Below are positions 54,095 to 64,000 of a DNA stretch of 64,000 nt, piece by piece. Location: NCBI GenBank assembly GCA_033675545.1, contig JAWDGP010006848.1, positions 800,001-864,000 on the forward strand. The letters are read 5' to 3'. The DNA is from Elysia crispata. Lineage: Eukaryota; Mollusca; Gastropoda; Plakobranchidae. The stretch's first letter is position 1. The number at the start of each line of letters is the position of its first letter. Under the pieces are notes generated by a model. That model saw nothing but the letters and a program-made list of their open reading frames with translations, had not been told where the DNA came from and ran no database searches. A program made the translations under genes and the position numbers.

Positions 54095-56335
54095 CACTTT
54101 CACTCTCTGTCTCCGCCTATGTACGTCTATTTCTTTCCTCTCTCTAGCGTAAATGTATATATCTAGACCTGTTTTTCAGTATGATCATCTGTCATCAAAT
54201 CAAGTTTCCCCCATCACAAACGAGTGCATCGTGCAACTGTTCTTGTGGCTTAAAATCTCGCCCTTTGTCTGCACTCGTTATAGAGCCCCACTCGAGGACA
54301 AGTCCATCAAATAATTTATGGAGACTCGCTGTTTGCTCTGAGCGGGCCAGATCAGAACAACTGATGCATACAATCTAAGAACTCAATGATACGTTTTAGT
54401 TCCATCCATGCTAGACTTAGATATCCAATTGTGAAACGAAAGAGAGAAAATATGACACAAATAAAAATATTTAATAATGCGACTCAGAAGCAAGGAGAAA
54501 CTTTGTCCAATATAAATATAAACCGTTAGGACAGTCTGGCTCAATAACAAAGGCTGAGCTCTCGTTTTTTTTTCAGATAAACTCTAATATATTTTAGGCT
54601 GGATTGCACTTAAGTACTTTTGTTTTTATGTATGAAGTTGAAAGTCCCTTTTGCAATTTTCTTTTGGTAGGTGGTTTACAGAAAACAGAACTTGAACCCA
54701 TTTTTTTCTTCAATTATAATATTGTTTTAAGTATCGCCATGACACGCGAGTTGGTGTTGTGACAAAACTTTTACACGTGAATTTACTTGCTGAATTTTGT
54801 ATCAATCTGAAACTATAATTCTTCACCCCAGGCAACGGTAGGGAAGCGAAAACTAATAATGGTTGTAGAGAGAGTAGACGAGCTGTCAAGCTATCAATGA
54901 ACCAAATAAGAATGTGGGAATTTTAACTTTTTTTCCCCTAGGTAATCATGGACTGATTCACCACAGGCCCCAAACTCCATCCATCTCTCTGCAGAATGGA
55001 GCAACGTCTGAGATCTATGACTGAACACATTCAGAGAGGAAAAGCTGGCTGTTAACGGAGATTTGTTGGGAAAATTTTGTTTCAATATATTTTTTAAGAT
55101 ACTTTCTGCTTTGATAGGTAAACCTGAATATGTAGCAACTTACGAGAATATATTTCGCCTGAAGGGTCAATTACCCAAGGCAACTTATGAGTTAAAGCAA
55201 CAAAAGGTTGACTTACAAATGGCTGGCAATAATAATTGTTTCCTTCATCTGCTATTTCTTGCCCGGCAGGGCACATTTGATATGAATTAAAAAATAATTG
55301 ACCATTTTAAAAGATACGTTTTGATTGTGTGATTTTTGGGTGGTCATTTAATCAGCTTGCTAGCCTGCCAGACGGGCGGCCGAGACAAAAAAAAATTATA
55401 CCTCCATGTTGTTGTTTTTTAGAGCCTGTAAGGCAGCTTAGGACTGTTGGTTAGGGTAACCTGCGAGTTAAATAAAACTTGCATACAGCTGTGTATATGA
55501 TTATTAAATGTTTCAGCACTAGCTTGATCCTCGAAAACTATTTTAAATTAGATTTCTTATGTAAGCTTAACTATGGTCAGCCTAGTTTTGCCTGATGGCC
55601 TCAAAAATGATTTTACTGTGATTTGACTATTTCCAACAGCCATCCGTGCCTAGTGTCAAAACTCGGTAACTTTAGCTCAAAAGTAAAAGCAACAATATAA
55701 TTGTTACTGTCCATGTGTTCAGGGTTAGAGAATCAATAGTGTACATTGAGACAAAAGCTTAGAACTATTCAAGCATTCCTTGAGATACGCTATTTTAATT
55801 ATGAGGATGAAAGATGTAATATTCTTATTTCATTTTTCCTCAAGAGAATAGTGCTTTTGTGAACGGAAGGTAATGATATTATGTTATGAAATGTGCTGCC
55901 GTTGAAGTAATTCTCGGATCATTTGAGGATCTTTTTCTTTATTTGACGTTGGAAGTAGACAGGTGAATGGATGTTTTACATTGCATCTCATAGCAGCAAT
56001 TACTTTAACTCTTCTAACTGTTCGATGAAGGGGAGTCAACGCACCTAATGAAAAGACACGTACAGAACAGTTGGTGTCATTCCTTTAGATCTATACTATT
56101 GATAATTTGAATCAAGGGGCATAACCGTTTAGATTACAAATTTGGCCTGTGTGGCAATGGTTTCAGGGGAACTATGGAGAAGGAAAATATTCGGCTTGAG
56201 AGTTATGTTTACCATTCTTTTTTTTTAACGTCTCACTATGGATCCCTGACCCTACACTGTCTAAATCTCAACCTCTGCTAAGTGGCCGGACTTAATTATT
56301 TTTGGCGTTTTTTGCTGCTTAACTTGGGAATTTTC
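54093..56335. other. Intergenic DNA, nothing recognised
   Basis: Several 60-75 codon open frames on both strands (for example 54894-55085 and 55063-55290) lack recognisable similarity and convincing splice context. Confidence 0.5.
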
Positions 56336-56379
56336 TTTTTTTTTTTTTTTTTTTTTTGGGGGGGGGGGGGGGGAGAGGG
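56336..56379. repeat. Poly-T / poly-G run
   Basis: About 23 T followed by about 17 G; a likely source of assembly or sequencing error and a potential G-quadruplex site. Confidence 0.9.
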
Positions 56380-57067
56380 GGGCTCTCTACAATTCCCAGC
56401 ATTATCAGTTAAGTTGGAATAAAATTATATTGTATGAGGGAACGTCTTTAACAGGAGACTCGTGATTTGTTAACACTTGTCTAGAAAATTCCCAGTCCTC
56501 TTGACCTAACACGGTAAATTGAGTGCCTTTCCTCCTGAGCTTTGCTTCTATCAAGCACTAAAAAGGTGGAAAGTTATTAAGCCTTTTTTTTTTTTTTTTA
56601 ATATTTTGATGTACCGTTGAAAAAGATTTTTGGTTAAAACTTTTTGACTTAAAGAACTCTTAATTTCCTGTGGATGAATCTTGAGTTTTTCTTATGCTTT
56701 GTAGAGCATTAAAATGTTTTACTGAAGGGTTTTAAAACTTCAGATTGGCACACAAAGATCGAAGAAATGAGATTCTTGCGTTGGTAGAAAGTATTTTGGA
56801 TGGTGTAATTATGTTTCACATTCGGTAATGCCAGTCAGCAACCCACTTTGATCTCCTTATACCAAACATAAGTTATTTTCCTGCAAAATCCGCGACCCTC
56901 GTCAGCAGCGTTACTAAATGTTCAGGAAAAGCTCCCTTATCTCTGCTATTGCTTTTTGTTTCTGTCCCTGATTCTTTCTCTGTCTCTCTCTGTGTCTCTA
57001 CACCGTATTTTTACCATATATTTGGAAAACAAACTTTTCTCTAAACTCATAAAAAAAACTAAATTTC

Positions 57068-57070
<3 letters not shown>

Positions 57071-57143
<73 letters not shown>
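57071..57143. repeat. (AAT)n microsatellite
   Basis: About 24 uninterrupted AAT units. Confidence 0.98.
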
Positions 57144-57144
<1 letters not shown>

Positions 57145-57851
57145 GCAGAACTGAGATCGTTGTTGGTGAATTTATTTTGAAATAATCATTGTTAATTTAT
57201 ACCGACTTTTTGTTAATGGGTCTGGCAGCACAATTATGACTATGAATTCTCCAGTTACTGCATTGGGAAACACAATGATCCAGGGTTGGTGATTTTTCGT
57301 GGCAATGTCTCTGTAGGTGTGTTAGTATCAGATTTCAAGGACAGCTGGTCCGAAGTTAGTGGAATAACTAAATAAGAGTCAAATTCAGAATTCGTTTAAT
57401 CAAATGGTTTAATTGGTGTTGATGTAGACTGCAGGGTCTCATTAGAGAAGAGCTTGAAAACTAGACCTTCATCCTTAACTCTGACCAATACACAGTGAGG
57501 TCAAGTTGTTTTGGAATCCGGGGCTGAAATGAGCAAGTTTTAAACGACACTCAACTCAATATATATCCACTATAACTTTATCAAGTTCAGGTGGACTTCG
57601 CCTAGAAATTTCCAATTTTAAACTCCGATCCTCAATATTTGGTAGGCTATACTTGAAAAAGTTAATGTTGGCAATAAATATATACTGATCTATAAAGACA
57701 CTTTTTTTTATTCAATTGAACGGGTCATTCACTTTTGAAGAGGCTAAAATATAATACAAAAGTTTGTCATCAATTTCTTGAGCGCATCTGCAAGTCTCAC
57801 CATTGTATTGGCATTGTCCGCTGTTCTATAATGCATGTCAATCTTTTCCTA

Positions 57852-57855
<4 letters not shown>
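57144..57855. other. Intergenic DNA, nothing recognised
   Basis: No supportable feature. Confidence 0.5.

Positions 57856-57937
<82 letters not shown>
57856..57937. repeat. (CT)n microsatellite
   Basis: About 82 bp of pure CT. Confidence 0.98.
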
Positions 57938-57942
<5 letters not shown>

Positions 57943-58124
57943 AACAGCATGTTACTAATCTGCATGTAACTAACCTGCACTTAATCTCATGCTGGTACAA
58001 CAGTGAATCTGAGCAAATGCGCATCTTTGTAAATATATTTTGTAATATTCTATTGGGTTCTTTTTCCTAAGGTCTAGGTAGGTGTGGGAATTATATCTTT
58101 TACACCACCTGTTAGTCGGTCTGT

Positions 58125-58331
<207 letters not shown>

Positions 58332-58758
58332 TCCATAAATCAAGGATTCAAAGAAGATTGTGGTTGAGCTGTCGACTCAGTTTGGTTAATCACATTATTG
58401 TCCTCATTTGTAGATGCGATTTTACCCTAAAGTGAGCTGTTGCTGCGTAGTGGATTTGTAATCGGCACGATCGCTTTGCTTTAGCCTTTACAGCAACCAG
58501 TTTTTTTTTTAACATCTTGTCTATACAGTTACGTTGTGTGGTTCAAAAAATGTAGTTTCCCCGTTTACTTTTGTTTCTAAATTTAAAGCTCTTGATCGAG
58601 CAAGCAGTGGGTCTTGGCTGGCTAATAAAAAGAAAAAAAAATGATTCTATTTATTTGATCTGCACTTAACTCGTCGTTCTATTTTGGGATCACGTTTCTT
58701 TTCCACTTAGGTATCATGGTTGCTTGTGTCACTTTTCTTGACGCTAAACCAAAACAAT

Positions 58759-59013
58759 CTGAAGATTCCTGTTGTATAGGTATATTGGTACCGGTGGTAG
58801 AAAACACAAATGGGTCAATTATGTTTCTTTCGTATCCTGTTTTCTGAAGATTCCTGTTGTCTAGGTATATTGTTAGCGGTGAAAGAAAATCCAGATGGGT
58901 GAATTATGTTTCTTTCGTATCCTGTTTTCTGAAGATTCCTGTTGTCTAGGTATATTGTTAGCGGTGAAAGAAAATCCAGATGGGTGAATTATGTTTCTTT
59001 CGTATCCTGTTTT
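58759..59013 (+). repeat. Three tandem copies of an 85 bp unit
   Basis: CTGAAGATTCCTGTTGT begins units at 58759, 58844 and 58929. The second and third are nearly identical; the first differs more, so the array probably grew by late duplication of one unit. Confidence 0.93.
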
Positions 59014-59525
59014 CAATCTATGCGCATAGGTAGCCCTTCGAGGCAAATACTATTGAAATTTTTTTTCGTTCTTAATTCTCCTATTCTTATACAAATTATT
59101 ACAACCGTATTCGTTCTTTTCAAATGCATTTGCATTATCAGTCTCCTGTGGATTCTTGCCGAGGTAGATGTGTATGATGTCGCTGCAGTGGAAACTAAAA
59201 ATGTACATATACAAAATCATAACTTAGGTCACTTGATATGTAAACACTATGGCAAAAATTTAATTGAAACTGGGAGGATAGTTTTTCTATGATTTCCAAA
59301 TGCCCATTAAAACCTTGACTAATTTAGACACAGAACGCAGAAGAAAGAGAGAAGACACGGGCTCGTTTCATTATGTTGCTGGCGCGTTAGTTAAGGTCTC
59401 ACGTTCATTACCTCTATACCTGCATGAGATAAAAGATAGGCATGTGATACTTTTGACTTCATGTAACTCTATCCCCCCCCCCCTCCCCCATAAATCTATC
59501 TCTTCATGCCTGGCTTCGTCTCCCT
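59014..59525. other. Intergenic DNA, nothing recognised
   Basis: Open frames of about 100 codons (58942-59292, 59300-59608) overlap repeats and show no motif. Confidence 0.5.
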
Positions 59526-60548
59526 CTCTGTCTCTGTCTGTTAGTCTGTCTGTCTGTCTGTTAGTCTGTCTAGCTGTGGCTCTCTGTCTCTGTCTGTCTG
59601 TCTGTTAGTCTGTCTAGCTGTGGCTCTCTGTCTCTGTCTGTCTGTTAGTCTGTCTGTCTGTCTAGCTGTGACTGTCTCTGTCGGTCTGTTAGTCTGTCTG
59701 TCTGTGGCTCTCTGTCTCTGTCTGTTAGTCTGTCTGTCTGTGGCTCTCTGTCTCTGTCTGTCTGTCTGTTAGTCTGTCTAGCTGTGGCTCTCTGTCTCTG
59801 TCTGTCTGTCTGTCTGTCTGTTAGTCTGTCTAGCTGTGGCTCTCTGTCTCTGTCGGTCTTTGTCTGTTAGTCTGTCTAGCTGTGGCTCTCTGTCTCTGTC
59901 TGTCTGTCTGTCTGTCTGTTAGTCTGTCTAGCTGTGGCTCTCTGTCTCTGTCGGTCTTTGTCCGTTAGTCTGTCTAGCTGTGGCTCTGTCTCTGTCGGTC
60001 TTTGTCTGTTAGTCTGTCTAGCTGTGGCTCTCTGTCTCTGTCGGTCTTTGTCTGTCTGTTAGTCTGTCTAGCTGTGGCTCTGTCTCTGTCTGTCTTTGTC
60101 TGTTAGTCTGTCTAGCTGTGGCTCTCTGTCTGTCTGTCTTTGTCTGTTAGTCTGTCTAGCTGTGGCTCTCTGTCTGTCTGTCTGTCTGTTAGTCTGTCTA
60201 GCTGCGGCTCTCTCTCTGTCGGTCTTTGTCTGTTAGTCTGTCTAGCTGTGGCTCTCTGTCTCTGTCTGTCTGTTAGTCTGTCTAGCTGCGGCTCTCTCTC
60301 TGTCTGTCTTTGTCTGTTAGTCTGTCTAGCTGCGGCTCTCTCTCTGTCTGTCTTTGTCTGTTAGTCTGTCTAGCTGTGGCTCTCTGTCTGTCTGTCTTTG
60401 TCTGTTAGTCTGTCTAGCTGTGGCTCTCTGTCTCTGTCGGTCTTTGTCTGTTAGTCTGTTAGTCTGTCTAGCTGTGGCTCTCTGTCTCTGTCGGTCTTTG
60501 TCTGTTAGTCTGTCTAGCTGTGGCTCTCTGTCTCTGTCTGTCTGTCTC
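59526..60548 (+). repeat. CTGT-rich minisatellite
   Basis: About 1 kb of higher-order units built from TTAGTCTGTCTAGCTGTGGC, TCTCTGTCTCTGTC and GGTCTTTGTC blocks, with variable numbers of CTGT. Unit length ranges from about 40 to 60 bp. Confidence 0.96.
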
Positions 60549-61164
60549 AGGACCTTTCTTTATCCAATGAAAATGAAAACATGTTTAGTTTTGATCGTTA
60601 ATATATTTTGGCAAGGGATATTTTGTAACTCATGATAGCAACAATGGAATGTCTGGATATTGTCATTGGGTGCATACAATTTTTTCCGATTTTTCTTTTT
60701 TACTTAGCAGAGAGGTGCCTTGCCAACCACCGATGAAAGTAAATTGAATATTTTTTGCGAGCTCTATCTCTAATTGGAAGCAATGTATGAAACATTTGTG
60801 TATTGATACGTGTGAAAAAGTTGCAATGATTTCATGGTATGGGAACTTTTTTTTCCGAGCTCGAGTCTTCTGGACGATTTAAATCAAACAACAAACGTGA
60901 AAATGGCGTTTTGGCGACGCTTAAGTAGCCCTTAATTTGATGGGTGGAAGTTGCGGTACAGGAATGCTACCGGCGCCACTGTTGGTGTGAAGAGTCCTAC
61001 CAGTATTATGTCCAGCTCAGTTCATCACTTACTGCATTCGTTCGCCTATTTATGTCATTTACACTTTACGGCTTTAGTCATCTGTTAAAATACTCCTCGA
61101 GCTAATTTTCTTTAATATACCTGTGCTGAAAAGATTAGCTATCCGAAGATAAAGCACATTCAGA
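60549..61164. other. Intergenic DNA, nothing recognised
   Basis: No supportable feature. Confidence 0.5.
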
Positions 61165-61173
61165 AACAAAAAC

Positions 61174-61224
<51 letters not shown>
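61165..61224. repeat. (AT)n microsatellite
   Basis: About 60 bp of AT with single C/G interruptions at the edges; self-complementary. Confidence 0.95.
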
Positions 61225-61228
<4 letters not shown>

Positions 61229-61888
61229 ACCAGAGCAGAATGAAAAGGTCTTAGGGTAGTAGATGTAAAACGATATTTATTATTCCGAGATTTAGTTTAC
61301 AGCTTTTGTCTTAAATCATCTAACTCTGTGATTTTTATTATTATATCAAATGCTTGATGACTGTGCAATTGGTGTAAGTTGAAACTGCCGGTTGTAACTT
61401 GTCGACGTATTTTATTACATTTCTGACTAAACAAGTGATATAATCTTGTAAATAGGTTCCTGCTTCTTGCCATATTCATATTAAGATCATATAGGCCTAT
61501 CATTGCTTGTAGCATTCATTACATATTATATTAAAATGTTTTTCTTGTTCTTCACGACCCTGTTTGTATATTTGTTCTGAATGCGCACAAATTGGTTATT
61601 GTGATTTTTGTATTGAAAAAATGCATGTTAATTTTTCAAAGCGTAAAATTTATAGACAGAAAAACAATATAGGACATTTTTTTTTAACTTTAGTGCAATG
61701 TGTACATGTATGTGACGGATAGTGGTTGTTCCAAAAGGTGCCGAGTCCTTCAATACAATTATTTCCTTTGACATTTTTAACATTATTTAAATACATTAAT
61801 ACATTTGGAAACGCAGGGTACCAGTTGCATAAAGGCTATTATCAAAATTATTATAAACTGACAAGGACTTAACTGTATGGATTTTGTT
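61225..61888. other. Intergenic DNA, nothing recognised
   Basis: No supportable feature. Confidence 0.5.
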
Positions 61889-61988
61889 GACGAGGATGAG
61901 TTTGGGGTCTCATCTTGTAAGACAACTTTAGTACATCAGACGAGGATGAGTCTTGGGTCTCATCTCAAAAGTTCACTTTAGCACGTCA
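61889..61988 (+). repeat. Two tandem copies of a 50 bp unit
   Basis: GACGAGGATGAGT begins both units (61889, 61939); the copies differ at several bases. Confidence 0.88.
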
Positions 61989-62182
61989 GACTTCGTCATA
62001 ATTAGTCCGAATTTCTCTTGACATTTAAAGATACATGTATTTTGATCATCAGTAAAAGCTCATGGATTCAATATATTTTCTAATTTTTAAGAAACATTAA
62101 GTAAACAGAAAATTTACTACAAGTGTCTTGAAAACTCTAAAACTGTATTTGCGTCTTTAAATTAATGCTTTTATAAAATGAT

Positions 62183-62291
62183 TTCTAGACATTCTTTAGG
62201 CTTAGTTATAAGATAATTTGAATTCCATCCAATAATTTTCTAGACATTCGTTTGGCTTGTTATAAGATAATTTGAATATCATCCAATAATT
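62183..62291 (+). repeat. Two tandem copies of a 54-55 bp unit
   Basis: TTCTAGACATTC begins units at 62183 and 62238, both ending ATCCAATAATT. Confidence 0.9.
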
Positions 62292-62345
62292 TTCTGGCTA
62301 TAAAATTTTCATGAACCACCCTAAAATCTGCATAGTTTTGTGGAT

Positions 62346-62430
62346 AACATATAGCTCATTTAGAAGAGCGTTGGACGGACAACTAAGTTAAAGGTTGAAT
62401 GCCATCGGGCCGTCGGATTCCGCCTAACAA
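62346..62430 (+). mobile_element. tRNA-like SINE head
   Basis: ATATAGCTCATTTAGAAGAGCGTTGG (box A-like) is followed by AAGGTTGAATGCC (box B-like) at normal tRNA spacing. The stems do not close properly. The body is not delimited. Confidence 0.6.
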
Positions 62431-64000
62431 ACCTTTTCTTTGGCGCTACGGAAGGCCGCCATCTCAGTTTAGGACTTTTGAGAAACTAGAGGACACGTGA
62501 ATCTAAGTTGAGAGCCAGAACAGGAATAGTTTGTCTCGTGAGAAAAAAAAAAGAAAATCATCAATGAAAGTTGGTCAATGTATATTTTTAACTCTTAAAC
62601 GAGTGTTTTGCATTTCATTTTTTACTCGATTACTTTTGATTTGCAGAATAATGTGTTCTAAATTTTATTGCAGGAAGACAATTAGAACTTTTGGATCTAT
62701 TTATCATATGTAAGTTTTTTCTCATTAAATTGGTTCATTGCTTTGAGTTATTTATTAAGCCCATATTAATTTTCATTACGCCTATGTACATGTATGCATC
62801 AATTAAATAGAGCGATATTTGGTGTGTAACGTATGCGACATAAATTTGTTTATACCAATGACTTTTCTGTGTACCCAAAGTAAATATTGCGCATTATATA
62901 CCCACACTGTCAGTCGGTGAGTTTTTATGGCGTCATCTTATCAGATATTTGCTTCATGTAAATCTTCACAATGTCCAACATGTTTTGAACAAAATACATG
63001 TGTATCCCTGCTTGACTGATTAGTTGTGTTAATTTTTTTCTTGCACATGAATGTATTTTATTACATTATTAAAACTATTTTACTTACACAGTTGTAACTT
63101 GTTTGGTATGCAAAAAAAGCTAGATATCTTGTTGTGAACAGGTTATATCAAATAGTAAAAAGTCTTTGTGCTGTCCAAGACTCTATTAAAATTCATAATA
63201 CTTTACATTATGTTTTGTCTGAAAGAGCATCAAAGAGTTAGGAAAGTCCGGAGGATTGAATGAGTAAGAGAGGTGAGGTGTTTTCCTGTAACGAGATAAA
63301 AGAAAATGTGAAGAAAGTTTGCTCAGATGTAAACTTATTTTGAAAATGTGTTAATATAAATCATTCTCAATATCGGAGAATATTTTAAACTTTAATAATG
63401 CTATTGAAGTAAAAGTTTTGAGCTTCATCTCTGCGACAGCTTATTTGGTGGTTGAGAAAAGTCTTAATATAACCGATATCAAATAGTCCATATCAATAAA
63501 TAAACCATTTAATAATAAAATAGACCAGGTTTTAAGTCCAATAATTTTATTCGAAACAAACATTCCTGTCTCTCCAAGTCCACCCAATATCTTGCATACG
63601 TTTGATCCATTAACAAACGCATACTTATGTTGGCGTTTCATAGATGTTGGCACTAACATCTCCATGTCATTTTAGATTAAGATTTACCAGTTACTTTTTA
63701 ATGCATCTTTATCAAAGTGAATTCGACTTTGTATTTTTTACTTCTTCTATCATCATAATGGGCTAGCTTGCTCAGCCGTTGGGGCTCTGGTCTTACTATG
63801 TGAGCACTTTGCTTAAGTCTGGTGGTAGAGTTCCATCAAGTTAGTTCCATTTCCGGCTTGATGGAAAGTCTTTCAGGGAAATTTAGTGAGCACAAACTTA
63901 TCCGAATTATTTACAAAAAAATCATTTAAAAGTAACTTTTAGAGTGGTCATGATAAGGATCTCATCCAAAGTCGCATGAACTTTCGATTTTCTGCTGTGG
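62431..64000. other. Intergenic DNA to window end
   Basis: AT-rich, no gene recognised. A segment at about 63765-63850 has weak tRNA-like traits (CTAGCTTGCTCAGCCGTTGG and GGTGGTAGAGTTCC) and could be another SINE remnant. Confidence 0.4.

Overview
The window is invertebrate animal nuclear DNA. It is AT-rich, genes are split by GT-AG introns, and microsatellites and decayed transposons are abundant. The protein sequences and the mix of repeats (tRNA-like SINEs, non-LTR retrotransposon remnants, TA-flanked MITEs, very long GA/CT tracts, AGATCT-rich clusters) fit a lophotrochozoan, most likely a gastropod mollusc. That placement is inference; nothing here identifies a species.

Only two genes could be supported, both in the left 37 kb and arranged head to head across a 341 bp shared promoter region (6456-6796). 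On the minus strand lies a four-exon homolog of NOPCHAP1 (human C12orf45), a chaperone of box C/D snoRNP assembly; 244 residues, coding 6455 down to 2117. On the plus strand lies a complete homolog of WASHC4 (SWIP, KIAA1033), the large scaffold subunit of the endosomal WASH complex. I assembled 34 coding exons from 6797 to 36727; all junctions keep the reading frame and give 1240 residues (human about 1173). Its most striking trait is a C-terminal tail with blocks of 6, 5 and 26 prolines ending in Met-stop, encoded by a separate last exon.

The introns of WASHC4 carry two TA-flanked MITE-like elements, a 200 bp inverted-repeat element, a 284 bp tandem duplication and two long CT tracts flanking exon 18. 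A third MITE lies in NOPCHAP1 intron 1.

From about 38.9 kb to the right end I see no supportable gene. This part holds microsatellites, two minisatellites (about 42-45 bp units at 46.7-47.8 kb; CTGT-rich units at 59.5-60.5 kb), several short tandem duplications, tRNA-like SINE heads, and two decayed non-LTR reverse transcriptase genes on the minus strand (40.7-42.8 kb and 51.2-52.1 kb). The first abuts a second, oppositely oriented 3' end of the same family, so that both 3' tails run outward into long ATT/AAT microsatellites.

I found no new multi-gene system. The best leads are the proline tail of WASHC4 with a possible alternative exon that would remove it, the NOPCHAP1-WASHC4 bidirectional pair, and the paired inverted retrotransposon ends.
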